The notes below the pieces were generated by a model. That model was not told the origin of the DNA and ran no database searches. It saw nothing but the letters and a program-made list of their open reading frames with translations. From Cornus controversa (lineage: Eukaryota; Streptophyta; Magnoliopsida; Cornales; Cornaceae), in NCBI GenBank assembly GCA_026545225.1, contig CM048848.1:12566853-12630852 (forward strand): a stretch of DNA of 64,000 nucleotides, given 5' to 3'. A program made the position numbers and the translations under genes. Shown piece by piece: positions 32,756 through 44,300 of the stretch (positions within the stretch are counted from its first letter, which is position 1; the number at the start of each line of letters is the position of its first letter).

Positions 32756-33404
32756 GGGGTGTGCTCTAGCCGCCTCATATGACTGTAGTAGAAATTTTAC
32801 TTGCATTGACACTTGGCAATGACATGATAAATTCTTTAAGAAAAATGATTTAGGGTGCGACACTGAAACCATTTTTTCGACAGTCACATAACTCCGACAA
32901 TTTTGATATAAGTAGGGTTTATGTAAAAAGACGGCAGTGATACTCTTGACATCATTAGGATAATGATGTTAGTCTCCACTCGCATAAAGCCGGTCGGAGA
33001 GCTCGGTCATAAATTTTGAAAGAGAGAAATTTGGATCTACCATAGCCATGGTACGTCCCTGGTTGAGTGCATTAACTTTATCTTGAAGACAGAGCAAGTT
33101 GCCAAGCGTGAGCTGTTCTTGGGCCCGGTCATTTAAGTCCTCCATAGCCATAGTCCCTGGTTTGAGAAGATAAGGCAAATTGTGAGCCCGTAGAGTTAAT
33201 GCCATTGCTATACAAACTACCAAGTCTACAAGATTATAAGGTCCATATATATACACGCATAAAATGTGCAGCTCATTAATTACTTCTTACTTGTACAATA
33301 ATTCCTCATGGCCAAAGGTTAAAACTGATTCAATATATATTTTGCAATTGAAGGGGATCTTATTGTATTATACAAGGAAGCCTTCGAAACTAATCAAGAA
33401 TTAT

Positions 33405-33826
33405 AAACTGATTCTATGACTATTTTACCCTTTCTATTATTATAAAAAATAAAGAACAATAGAGAAAAGAGAGGTTTTTTTTATATTAAGTTTATATCAA
33501 TTTACGGAAAAAAAAGTACAATTACATAATAAAAAATTTCGGATTTTTTTTTGTTTTTCGAAAATTGTTTCCAGAAAATTTTTCATTAGAAAGAGAGAGG
33601 TTTTTTATATTAAGTTTTTCTTTACCTTAATAAATAAATAAAAAAGAAGAGTTTTTTTTACGGAAAAAAATTTCAAAAATTGTTTTGGAGAAAAAAAAAA
33701 TAAATATGCTCAATAACAATAATTTCCAGTTTTTTTTTTCAAATATTATTTTATTTTCATAAATTCTCTCTCTCTCTCTTTCTAATGCAAAAAGTTCCAG
33801 AAACAATTTTTGGAAAACAACTATTA
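33405..33826. other. Spacer between tandem copies; decayed MITE-like fragment
   Basis: The spacer contains attttaccctttct-ttataaaaaataaa and repeated tttccg / cggaaa blocks with short inverted stretches, resembling the interior of the MULE-like MITE at 12195-12843. The terminal repeats of that MITE are not preserved here. Confidence 0.45.
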
Positions 33827-33873
33827 CACATAAAAGGCTCAACTATTACATTTGAATTAAATGGAGCTGGTTC

Positions 33874-35142
33874 TCAGAATTTGAAGTTGGCACACTCAGA
33901 ATTCACGCTCTTAAGTGTAGAAGTAAATCTAAGCTTGGAAGCAGCTACATCAAACTGAAGAAGATTGTCCTCCAATTGAAGTGCCCAATCACAGTAGTTG
34001 TTCTTGGCTTCGAACCTCCATCCACAAACCTAAGCACACCACGTCACTGCTTATCTCCACCATCGAATTAGCCCCATACAATTCATAGTACACATCCTTG
34101 TTATCAAACACAAATGCAATATCCGAGACACCAGCTCCAAGCGGAGTAAAATTCAAGAACTCTGTGCTAAAGCAATCCGTGAAATGTGCCACAGGTGCCA
34201 CTTTATTGACATTCATGGCTTGGAGCTCATTTGCAAAATGTTTTAGTAAGAACCTTGTAGATAGAGCTCTCAAGGACAGTGTAAGGCTCCACAGTACTAA
34301 TCTTTGTTCCTCTGTAGCCTTTGTTGTTTATAGATAGTAAGGTTGTGATCGCTGCAATGGGCTCTCTGATGCTCATGATAGATTTCACTCCTACAAGTAT
34401 TCTGTTGATCGCTCACCTTTAATATAAGCACTTACGGTTCCCATAGGATTAACGTAGAGCCTAGTGTAAGAAAACCTTTTTGTTATGTCAATGAGCTTCA
34501 AGTGTCTAAGGTTTGGGCAAAAGACATAAGGTGCATTGCCCAAAAATAAAGCACTTGGGAGTGGATGGCAGGCATATGGCAAATTTTTAGGGAAGCTTCC
34601 AACATATGTAGATGAAAATTGGTTTGGCAGCGCAATTGAGGTCATTCCTAGGCCTGCCATTCCCTTGACACCACTTGCAAGGCCATCTAATAGTCGAGTC
34701 TGTGCACAAGCGAAGATATAATTTGGAATCTTAACAACTGAGACAGTATTGGATATTTCTATTGATAAAAGTGAAATAACATCTATGGCTAACTCTTCGA
34801 AATCAACTTTTTTAGTTACTATGTTTTCGGTTGCCAGTAAATAAGTGTTGTGGGTGCATTCTGGCCTAGGAGGAGAGAGGCACTAAAAACAACCATTGGT
34901 ATTGGCTACTAAGCAGGGGGCTGAGTCGCATAGCCAGACTGATATGTGGATGTCTTGTATCCAATTTCATAGTTCATCCAGAGGCTTTCACCTCCAAGAT
35001 CAACAACAAAGCTCTTGGGGTTCCTAGGCCCAAGTGGGTTATGTATTGGAGGGTGTAGGGTTCTTTAGAGACTGGGAGGAACATGGCTTTGGGTTTTAAA
35101 GATGATTTTGCCTGAGAGAGAGAGATGAAAAAGAGGAGAGAG
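33874..35142 (-). pseudogene. EDGP-like pseudogene, main body (tandem copy 2)
   Basis: This copy is collinear with the intact gene and highly similar, from the CANFNF-type C-terminus (33874) back to the signal-peptide codons. It has several small indels and stops: a one-base deletion near 33989, a frameshift near 34240 (caaaatgtttt for caaacgtttt), deletions near 34400 and 34550, a stop in the cysteine-rich N-lobe near 34880, and a 15-bp loss near 35010. Its first codons, ATG and promoter are separated by the 5.8-kb Copia element and continue at 40954-40982. The coding lesions are spread along the copy, so it probably decayed independently of, or after, the insertion. Confidence 0.9.
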
Positions 35143-35709
35143 TGTAACTAAATATCTCTGTATGCTAAATAGGCAAAACAAAATATAATTATACTTAGAA
35201 TCATAAACATAATTAGGAATTTAAATAGAACAGACAATTATCAATCAACTTACAGAATGATTGAATATTGAATTAAATTGAATCCGAGTCTTGTGTAAAC
35301 ACAACTTCCTTAAAAAAAAATTGTTCCCTTTAGTGCTCAAGGTGATGAACAATTGTCTCTCAAGATGAATAGATTTATGATTCTAAAGAGGCAGCACTTA
35401 AATCTCTAGAATCCTTGGAACACAACATGTGTAGTACTCAAATTATATATATATATGCAGAGATAGACGATATGAAATTGTTTATGTGTTTTTAATGTTA
35501 TGCATGACTGGCTATATAAAGAGCTAATGGTGATTGGTTGGTTTCTTCCAGAACAAACATATTTTTTCTTGAAGAATCATAACTTTTCCAGAATAGTACG
35601 TCATGTCTATTCTTCAGACAACCACCACTTAAGGCCAAGTTTGGTTGGAAGATTTTAATAATCAAATTCTCATTTAATAATTAACAATTTTTGACAAATT
35701 TGTCCAACA
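35143..35709 (-). repeat. 3' LTR of the 5.8-kb Copia
   Basis: Direct repeat partner of 40355-40948, with TG...CA ends and an (AT)n run near 35440. It differs by scattered substitutions and lacks the ~45-bp internal duplication of its partner. Confidence 0.93.
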
Positions 35710-35721
35710 ATCCCCCATATG
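35710..35721 (-). promoter_or_regulatory. Polypurine tract of the 5.8-kb Copia
   Basis: On the minus strand catatgggggat lies directly before the 3' LTR, the place where plus-strand synthesis is primed. Confidence 0.7.
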
Positions 35722-36348
35722 AATGAAATTGGTTGGACAATAATGTAAATGATAATGATAATGTAGATACTAACTCGAGTACAGTTGAAAAGCTACTGCA
35801 TCGGGTTAAGTATCCTAATGGCCTTTAACTTGCCCTAGTGAAAGACTATCGGATTGACGTAGCTAATCAGTAGACATGATATCTTTAAAAAATCAACTGT
35901 TAATGTAAACCAAGACAATAGAATTCACACAGTATTTCTTCAGACACAATTGGTTCTCAAGTTTGTGTTCATTTTTGCCCTGAACACCTCTTGGTTCTAT
36001 GAGTGTTTTAGAGAATTAAGCCTTCATATTCTCATAGAAATAGCCCCTTCTTAATCACATAGGTGATATCTATAAAGAGTATCCATTAATACTCTACTTA
36101 GACATTTTCTAAGATATAGAAATCATTAAAAACTTAAGTTACCCTTGTTCTTGCGGTAGATGTGCACTATCTCAACATAGTAATGGTTAAGAGTAAATAT
36201 CTCCTCAGTGCTTACTGAGTTTTACATAGTTCAGTTTGCCCTTTGAACCTAGATCTTGGGATCTCTAGTCAGCTAGGTTGGGTTGTCACTATGACAACTC
36301 TTATTAAGACATAGGCTTTAAACTCATTCCCTTTGATGAACTTTCTAT

Positions 36349-39300
36349 TCACTCTTGTGGCAAGCCTTTTATAAATGGATCTACAATATTATCTTTTGAC
36401 TTTACATAATCAATTAAGATAATTTCATTAGAGAGCAATTGTCTAATGGTATTATGTCTTCATCGTATGTGATGTGACTTACCGTTATACATATGACTCT
36501 GTGCCCTTTCCATTGTTGATTGGCTATCGCAATGTATACATATAGGAGGCACATGTTTTGACCAATTTGGAATATCCTCTAAGAAATTACGAAGTCATTC
36601 TGCCTCTTCTCCAACTTTATCTAAAGCTATGAATTCAGATTTCATTGTAGATTTGGCAATACATATTTGTTTTGAGGATTTTCAAGACACGGCTGCACCC
36701 CCAAGAGTAAAAATGTATCCACTTGTGGATTTCGAGTCTTTTGAATTAGATATTCAATTAGCATCATTATACACTTCAATGCACAAAACTCTTTTTATAG
36801 CTTTTCAGTGTTTTTCTCCTGGATTACTCATAAATCAACTAAGCTTACTCACAGAGTATGTTATGTCAGGTCTAGTGCAATTCATGATATACATTAGACT
36901 GCCAATTATACGAGAATACTCTAATTGAGATATGTTTTCTCCAGTATTTTTAGCGAGATGAAGAATTGAGTCCACTGGTGTCCTTATCGGACTAATATTA
37001 TACTTCTTAAACTTATCAAGTATTTTTCTAATGTAATGAAATTGAGACAATACAAGTCCATCTGATATTCTAGAAGTTTTGATTCCTAGTATAACGTGTG
37101 CAACACCTAAGTCTTTTATATCAAATCTACTGGATAACATATGTTTGGTAGTTTTAATTATCTTAATGTTACTACCCATAATTAGCATATCATCAACGTA
37201 AAGACAAACTATGACATATCATTTTTATGTGTTTTTGACATATACACATTTGTCACACTCATTGATTTTAAATCCATTTGACATCATTGCGTTGTCAAAA
37301 TTTCCATGCCATTATTTTGGTGCTTGCTTTAATCCGTAAAGAGATTTAACAAGCTTACACACTTTATTTTCTTGTCCAGGAGCAATAAACCCTGCGGGTT
37401 GTTCCATATATATTTCTTCATCTAATTCACCATTTAAGAAAGTTGTTTTTATATCCATTTGATGTATTTTAAGTCCATTTAATGATGTTATTGCCATCAA
37501 CATACGAATGGATGTGATTCTAGTTACTGGTGAATAAGTGTCAAAATAATCCAATCCTTCCATTTACTTGTAGCCTTTGGCAATAAGCCTAACTTTATAT
37601 TTTTCTATTGATCCATCAGCTTTCATCTTCTTTTTAAAGATCCATTCGTACCTTAAAGGTTTAGAACCAGGTGGAAGATCCACCAATTCCCATGTATGAT
37701 TTTATATGATGGATTCAATTTCACTATTTATTGCTTCCTTCCAATAAGAAGCTTCAAGAGAGGACATTGCTTCCTTGAATGTTTGGGGATCATTTTCCAA
37801 TATATATGTTAGAAAATCTGGTCCAAATGATGTTGACGTGCTACGTGTAGGTTCATCCATAATAGACTCTTTGTCTATGGTTTCATGATTAGTACTAGAG
37901 ATAACATCTAAAGGCCTCTTTAGTGAACTTGGTTCACGAGTCATGTTACACGAAAATATATTTTCAAAAAATGAAGCATATCTCGATTCAATAATTATAT
38001 TCACATATACGTCAGGAATCTCAGATTTATATACAAGAAATCTATAAGCAGTATTGTTATTTGCATAACCAATGAACACACAGTCCACGATTTTTGGTCC
38101 TATTTTAACCTTTTTAGGTTTAGGAACTGCTACTTTTGCTAAACACCCCCACACTCTTAAGTATTTATAGCATGATTTTTTATTTTTTCATAATTCATAA
38201 GGTGTCTTGTGTGTTTTCTTATAAGGTACCTTGTTGAGAATATAATTTGCTGAAAGAATAACTCCCCCCCACAAATTCTGAGGTAAACCAGAACTTAACA
38301 ACATAACATTCATCATTTCTTTTAGTGTTTGAATTTTGCGTTCAGTAATTCCATTAGATTGAGGTGTATAAGGAGCGGTAGTTTGGTAAATAATTCCATG
38401 TTCTGAACAAAACTCCTCAAAAGGTGGTTCATATTTATCACCTCTATCACTTCTTATTGTCTTTATCTTCGTGTTAAGTTGATTTTCAACTTCATTCTTG
38501 TAATGTTTGAACACTTCTTAGCAAATACACATAACAATATTTTATGCAACTATCTATAAAAGTAACAAAATACTTTTTACCACCTCTAGTTTGCACAAAC
38601 TTTAAATCACAGATATCACTATGAATTAAATCTAGAGGTTCAGTATTTCTTTCAATGGAGTGAAAAGGTAATCTTGTTAATTTAGATTTCACACAAGTTT
38701 CATATTTGTGATTACGATCAATATCAAACTTAGGCAACAATTCTAAGTTAATTAATCTACGTAAAGTATCATAATTAACATGTCCTAGTCTAGCATGCCA
38801 AATGTTAGAAGACTCAAGCAAGTAAGCAGAAGAATCAATAATAGTCTTATTAATTGATTTAGATACAACAGTCATTACATTCATCTTTAAAAGGCCTTTA
38901 GTCAAATAACCATTTCCTACAAATATCTCATTCTTAGTGAGAACAAATTTATCAGACACAAAGACCAATTTGAATCCATTCTTACTAAACAAAGATCCAG
39001 ATACTAAGTTCTTGCGAATATCATGCACATTAGGCATATCGTTGAGAATTAATTCTTTGTCAGATGTCATTTTTAGTATCACCTTCCCACGTCCTTCTAT
39101 TTTGGAACTGGAAAAGTTGCCCATGAATAATTTTTCTTCATATTCTATAGGTTTGTAAGTAGAGAACATCCATTTGTTTGAACAAATGTGGTGCGTAGCC
39201 CTAGTATCCACCCACCATTCCTTAGTGTTTTCCACTAAATTACATTCAGATATAACTGCAGAGAGATTTATATCAACAATATCAACTAAAAGCTTATCAA

Positions 39301-40146
39301 ATTATGTCATGTTTGCTTGAGCCTTTTTTTATTTCTTTTATTGAAGTACTTTGGCTTGTGACATTCATTTGAACAATGTCCAAGTCTGCCACAATTGTAA
39401 CACTTGCCTTTAAATTTCTTGGATACTTTTGAAGGACCTTCACCTTCATGTTTCCTCTTATTATTTTTCTTAGAGCCTTATTCCGCAACATTAGCCTTTG
39501 CCACTGTGGAGTAATGTCCACTCTTCTTTTTAGAACCATGATTGTCTTCCTCAATTCTAAGTCTCACTATTAATTCTTCAAGATTAATCTCTTTGCGTTT
39601 ATGCTTAAGATAATTCTTGAAATCTTTCCATGATGGCGGAAATTTTTCAACCATTGCAGTCACTTGGAATGAATCACTTAAAGACATTCCTTCAGCCTAG
39701 ATATCATGTAAGATCACTTGCAAATCTTTAACTTGGCTTATCATAGTTTTTGAGTTTGTCATCTTGTAGTCAAAAAATTTGCCAACAATGAATTTTTTCA
39801 TGCTAGCGTCTTCAGTCTTGTATTTCTTGTCCAAAGAATCCCATAATGCTTTTGATGTTTTACTAGCATAATACACATTATATAGTTTATTGTCTAATCC
39901 ATTTAGGATATAGTCTTTACACAAGAAATCTGCATGGTTCCATGCATCAACAACGCTCACCTTTACCCTATTAGTCTCTCCTTTACTAAGTATAGAAGAT
40001 TTTTCGTGAAGGAATCTTGCCAAATTCAAAGTTGTCAGATAGAAGAACATCTTCTGCTACCAACATTTATAGTTAGTTCCATTGAATTTTTTGGGCTTCT
40101 CTCCACGAGACGTACTCATGCTAGGAATAGAAGAATTAGATGTCAT
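36349..40146 (-). pseudogene. Copia gag-pol, order gag-PR-IN-RT-RH, broken
   Basis: From an ATG at 40146 the minus strand carries a gag of the UBN2/Retrotran_gag_2 type (FFYLTTLNLARFLHE, about 40050). An early in-frame stop replaces the residue after W in the first conserved block. An intact zinc knuckle (CYNCGRLGHCSNEC) lies near 39390. The protease has DTRATHH, with the catalytic-loop glycine changed to Arg. Integrase follows with an HARLGH / CETCVKSK zinc site and DRGDKYEPPF and NGITERK blocks. RT has MDIKTTFLNGELDEEIY, SLYGLKQAP and an intact YVDD at about 37190. RNase H ends in GLPQE and a stop at 36349. Frameshifts occur near 38500, 38170 and 37200-37310. The element is dead but its full domain order is readable. 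Confidence 0.9.
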
Positions 40147-40354
40147 TTCTGTTACAAAAACAAAGCAGATACAAAATCTTTTTAAGTTTCTAATTTAAAG
40201 AAAATGTATATATATATATATATATATATAATCAAACACAAATAACAGAAATTATAACAACAAGAAATGCATATTTTAAAACAAATTCAGCCACTTATTT
40301 CTGTTTATTAAGAACACTAAGTATAAGAAAAATAACAAAATTTTGTCTTAAGAT

Positions 40355-40948
40355 TGTAACTAAATATCTTTGTATACTAAACAGGCAAAATAAAATATAA
40401 TTATACTTAGAAGCATAAACAGAATTAGGAAGTTAAATAAAATAGACAATTATGAACCAACTTACAGAATGATTGAATAACGAATTAAATTGAATCCAAG
40501 CCTTGTGTAAACACAATTTTCTTAAAACAAATTTGTTCCCTTTTAGTGCTCAAGGCAATGAACAATTGTCTCCCAAGATAGAATGGATTTACTATTCTAA
40601 AGAGGCAACACTTCAATCTCTAGAATCCTTCAAATAGAACATGTGAAATACTCGAACTATATATATATGTAGAGGTAGACGATATGAAATTATTTTTGTG
40701 TTTTTAATGTTATGTTATATATAGAGCTAATGGTGATTGGTTGGTTTCTTCCAGAACAGACATGTTTGTTCTTGAAGAATCATAACTCTTCTAGAACATA
40801 CATGTTTGTTCTTGAAGAATCATAACTTTTCCAGAACAGTCATGTCTATTCTTCAGACAACCACCACTTAAGGCCATGTTTAGTTGGAAGATTTTAATAA
40901 TCAATTTCTCATTCAATAATTAACGATTTTTGACAAATTTATCCAACA
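40355..40948 (-). repeat. 5' LTR of the 5.8-kb Copia
   Basis: Direct repeat partner of 35143-35709. On the element's own strand it starts TGTTGGATAAATTTG and ends GTTACA. It contains a tandem duplicate of cttccagaacagacatgtttg / gttcttgaagaatc pieces at about 40750-40840. Confidence 0.93.
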
Positions 40949-40982
40949 GAGAGAACATAAGTAGTTGTATATAGGAAGCCAT
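40949..40982 (-). pseudogene. EDGP-like pseudogene, split 5' end with start codon
   Basis: The ATG at 40982 and the codons for MASYIQL are identical in meaning to those of the intact gene. After 40954 the sequence meets the target duplication gagag and the Copia LTR; the reading resumes at 35137 and below. The promoter, including tataaaa at 41077-41071, is still present upstream, so a short chimeric transcript reading into the Copia LTR is conceivable. Confidence 0.85.
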
Positions 40983-41743
40983 TGAGAGAGAATTAGAGAG
41001 AGAGAGAGAGTAGAAATAGTAGTAATGGAGAAGATGGTGTTATGGGAAAGATTAAATGGGCATTCCTTAATTTTATAGGGGTGAGCTCTGGTCGTCGCAT
41101 TTGACTGTAGTGGATATTTTACTTGCATTGACACTTGGCAATGACATGATAAATTATTTAAGAAAAATGATTTAGAGTGTTGACAGTGAGACAAGTTTTT
41201 CGATAGTCGCATAACTCTGACAGTTTTGATATGAGTAAGGTTAGTGTAAAAAGATGGCAGGGATACTCTTGACATTATTATGATGTCAGTCTCCACTCAC
41301 ATAAAACCAGTCGAAGAGCTCTATCGTAAACTTTGAAAGAGAGAGATTTGGATCTACCATAGCCATGGTACGTCCCAGGTTGAGTGCATTAAATTAATCT
41401 TGAAGACAAAGCAAGTTGCCAAGCATGAGCTAGTCATTTAAGTCCTCCATAGCCATAGTCCCTAGTTTGAGAAGATAAGGCAAAATTGTGAGCCCATAGA
41501 GTTAGTGCCATTGCCATACAAACTACCAAGTATACAAGATTATAAGGTCTATATGTACAACTAGAATGTGCACCTCATTAATTACTTCTTATACAACTAG
41601 AATGAGCACCTCATTAATTACTTCTTACTCGTACCCCAATTCCTCATGGCCAAACGTTAAAACTGATTCAATATCATATTTTACAATTGAAGGAGATCTT
41701 GTTGTATTATGCAAGGAAGCCTTCGAAACTAATCAAGAATTAA
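40983..41743 (-). promoter_or_regulatory. Promoter/upstream region of EDGP pseudogene copy
   Basis: Matches 32677-33404 upstream of the intact gene, including the TATA box (41071-41077), the gacacttggcaatgacatgataaatt block and the atctaccatagccatggtacgtcc block. An extra gagagagagaga expansion and a small direct duplication (acaactagaatgWgcacctcattaattacttctta, about 41555-41625) are specific to this copy. Confidence 0.75.
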
Positions 41744-42640
41744 TATAAAATTGCAACATAGAACACAGTCATGTCTTGTCTTTGCATCATTCACACTTTG
41801 CTGAGAGCATTTTACTAGCTCGTGTGTGTATATATATACACTCCCTATATGTATATATGTATTTATGTATATAAGATTTCCTCTCATATATATATATATA
41901 TTCTCTAGTTGTTACACACATTCACCTCCAAAGAATTGTTTGAACCAAGACGACTTGATCCTTAAACCTAATGCTTCGTAGCCACTAGGGCCAAGTTTTT
42001 TATCCACTTAAGCCGGCCACTTGAAGTATTTTCTCTCATATATTACCTAATTATGTCCATAAAACTCCCCCTCCAAACTTGAAAAACAATAAATAAATAA
42101 ATAAATAAATGCAAACCAGTAATTGCAACTCAGGAAAACAATCACAAATGAGCTCGTCTTTATTTTTATTACCATATGTGGAAAAAAGTTCAGCGAACCT
42201 TCAAGAAAGTTTTATTTACTTAACTTTGATTAACCCTAATTATGACCAATTTAAACTCGAACCAGCTCCAATGATAGTTGACCGTTAGTCAAATTAAAAT
42301 ATGCTAAAATAGTAAAAATAAAATGCCAAAAATACACTCAATGAAGCAAAATTGCAAAATCAAATTTAGAGCATCCACAATAGTATCTTTAAATTTGGCT
42401 TTCCAGAATTTGAATACGGAGAGTCAACATCAGCAGAGCAGAATCTCCAGATTTTGACTCCACATTGGACTCTTCAAATTTCCACTGGCCAAAAAGAATA
42501 ATATTTTAATTTTTTTAGTTATTTAATAATCTTAATTTTTACTAAATTAATGAATAATGAATTTAAGCCTTAAATAAATGAAATCTGTACCATATATAAT
42601 AGTGTAATCATATAAATAAAGATATGATGATTTCTTAACC
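41744..42640. other. Intergenic, microsatellites only
   Basis: Contains tatatatata runs (about 41826-41905) and (aaat)n at about 42085-42110. Near 42370-42500 is a gagcatccacaatag...cactggcc stretch that resembles common plant MITE or SINE ends but cannot be bounded. No gene. Confidence 0.35.
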
Positions 42641-42649
42641 AAAACATAT

Positions 42650-42830
42650 ATATGGTTAAGTGGTTGGAGTGTTTGCATTCTAATTTTGGTGGTTGGGTTT
42701 GAATCTTGACAAGTGCATTGGATTTTTTTTATAAAAATAAAAACCAAGTGAAAGGTCCTTCCCGTGGGTTATGAATGAAGAGTTTTGTGGCAGTATAAGG
42801 CATGACAACTAAGGTGTCATGTAGTTACAC
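42650..42830 (+). mobile_element. tRNA-derived SINE-like sequence
   Basis: tggttaagtggttggagtg (from 42652) fits an RNA polymerase III A box followed by tRNA-like D-stem sequence. gggtttgaatcttg (about 42694-42707) fits a degenerate B box (GGTTCGAATCC type) at the spacing expected of a tRNA-derived SINE. A T run follows at 42722-42730, and the body contains ccttcccgtggg, common in plant SINE bodies. It cannot fold as a normal tRNA. Target duplications were not identified. Confidence 0.5.
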
Positions 42831-42842
42831 TATGTATGTGTG

Positions 42843-42937
42843 AGATATATAATTGTAATTGTAGATTTCAGTGCCAAAACTAAGTATGAGGTATATAATT
42901 ATAATTGTAGATCTTGGTGTCAAAACTAAGTTTGATC
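42843..42937 (+). repeat. 46-bp tandem duplication
   Basis: gagatatataattgtaattg through ccaaaactaagt is followed at once by a second copy, gaggtatataattataattg through tcaaaactaagt. Two copies. Confidence 0.7.
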
Positions 42938-43043
42938 GAATTGTAATCTTTGTTCAATTTTATGTCTTGGTCATCAAAGCTGAAGCGGAAGTGTCTGGAT
43001 GTGTTCGATCAGATGAACACTTAAGTGTGTGAGGACAATTTAC

Positions 43044-43045
<2 letters not shown>

Positions 43046-43092
<47 letters not shown>
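43046..43092. repeat. (AT)n microsatellite
   Basis: About 46 bp of uninterrupted alternating AT, the longest such run in the window. Confidence 0.9.
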
Positions 43093-43099
<7 letters not shown>

Positions 43100-43177
43100 T
43101 ATCGGCTAATAAGATTGTCATTAATTAAGTAATTATTGATATTACAATGCATTTATCAATGATCTTTTGTTTGGATG

Positions 43178-44300
43178 TGTTGACACCCAAACATGACTCT
43201 CATGTTGAAAAGGGAATTTGATGACACATGGGTAATGACGTGGCTAATAGAAATGGGTTATAAAACTAGCCTATTGTAGCTAATCGATTGTGAATGGTCG
43301 ATTGTGACTGTGATATGAGTTAGTAGAGTAGTTTAATTAATGACACATGATTGCTACAATCTCGATAGCTTGGCTACATAATTGAATTTTGAATTTCAAA
43401 TAAAGATATACAAGACACATGACGACATCATAACTCAATCAGTTAGGTGTATGGCAGATTTTGAATTTAAATAGAGATTCTCTGGCTTGATTCTAGGAGT
43501 TAGTTTCTGAAAGTTTAGTGGATAAGAGACACTTAGAGATATCTAGAGAGACCAATTCAAACTTATTTCAACTTCAAAGGAAGATTTGAAGTTAACTTGT
43601 TGGAGATTTTTGGTTGATTCTGTTGACTGACTGATGGTGTTGCAGATTTCAAATGAGATTTTTAATTCAAAGGAAGATCTATGCATGATTTTAGTAGGTT
43701 TCTTTCATTGGAAACCCTATAAATCACTTATTTATAAGTTATGCAAATGGTCCAGCACCACCACCAAAATTTCCTTATTCATGCCAATTTATCATTTCTT
43801 TATCAATTTACATTCCTCATCAATTTAATTTGTTGACTGACTGATGGTGTTGCAGATTTCAAATGAGATTTTTAATTCAAAGGAAGATCTATGCATGATT
43901 TTAGTAGGTTTCTTTCATTGGAAACCCTATAAATCACTTATTTATAAGTTATGCAAATGGTCCAACACCACCACCAGAATTTCCTTATTCATGCCAATTT
44001 ATCATTTCTTTATCAATTTACATTCCTCATCAATTTAATTTGATGTACTACTTTATACTTCCAAGCAATTTCCTTTTATGTTAATTTACCTATTTTAGTG
44101 CCTTTAATTTCTACCAATTACGTTTCCTCACAATTTCAATTCCTTGTCAATTTACGTTCCAGTTCTATTGCTCCTTGCACCTTTTATCAATTTTATTTTC
44201 ATCGCGATTCCTAAAAGTCCTCTTAATCAAGGCAAAAAATAACTTTACCAGAAAGTTGTCAATATTCTCTCTTCCTTTATGCTGTGTTTTGAACATCTGA
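43178..44300 (+). repeat. 5' LTR of an old TGTTGACACC-type LTR element (end uncertain)
   Basis: Begins TGTTGACACCCAAACATGAC and is homologous along its length to 47367-47400 joined to 61114-about 61750. Shared landmarks are gatgacacatggg/ctg, aaatggg-tataaaact, gatagcttggc-acat, ttgattctaggagttagtt, ataagagacacttrg and tcaaacttattt. It holds a 210-bp recent tandem duplication at 43621-44040. The 3' limit and a primer-binding site could not be recognised, so the end is approximate. Confidence 0.65.
43621..44040 (+). repeat. Near-identical 210-bp tandem duplication
   Basis: 43621-43830 is repeated at 43831-44040 with only two or three differences that I can see (ccagcacc/ccaacacc, accaaaatt/accagaatt). 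Each copy yields the same 64-codon frame, which is a consequence of the duplication and not a gene. The high identity marks a recent event compared with the diverged LTR around it. Confidence 0.92.

Larger units (their letters stand above)
31310..33404 (-). repeat. Tandem duplication unit, copy 1
   Basis: A unit of about 2.1 kb holding the EDGP-like gene, its promoter and about 600 bp of upstream sequence is repeated at 33827-35142 plus 40949-41743 (copy 2, split by a Copia element). Boundaries are visible as matching ends: catraaargctcaact at one end and ccttcgaaactaatcaagaatt at the other. Conserved non-coding sequence upstream includes an open frame at 32969-33256 that is broken in copy 2 and that I do not recognise. 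Confidence 0.85.
35143..40948 (-). mobile_element. Ty1/Copia LTR retrotransposon, 5.8 kb, complete but mutated
   Basis: The LTRs are 35143-35709 (567 bp; the 3' LTR, since the element reads on the minus strand) and 40355-40948 (594 bp; the 5' LTR). On the plus strand both start TGTAACTAAATATCT and end CCAACA. The 5-bp target duplication gagag flanks the element exactly (35138-35142 and 40949-40953). The intact tandem gene has one gagag at that place. The 5' LTR is longer because of an internal duplication of gttcttgaagaatcataact (about 40760-40830). A polypurine tract lies next to the 3' LTR. I found no good match to the usual Met-tRNA primer site beside the 5' LTR. Confidence 0.95.

Noticed and set aside
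32677..32778. N-terminal extension of the EDGP-like protein from the upstream ATG at 32778
   Set aside because: The extension would lie across the conserved TATA box and lacks a signal peptide at its start; the ATG at 32676 starts a proper signal peptide.
36629..36928. Plus-strand frame inside the Copia
   Set aside because: It is antisense to the RT/RNase H region read on the minus strand, a shadow of the pol gene.
42652..42716. Functional tRNA gene
   Set aside because: The boxes are tRNA-like, but the acceptor and anticodon stems do not pair; a SINE-type derivative fits better.
43634..44038. Two nearly identical 64-codon frames as a possible duplicated small gene
   Set aside because: They arise from a 210-bp tandem duplication within a non-coding LTR and have no start context or homologues that I recognise.
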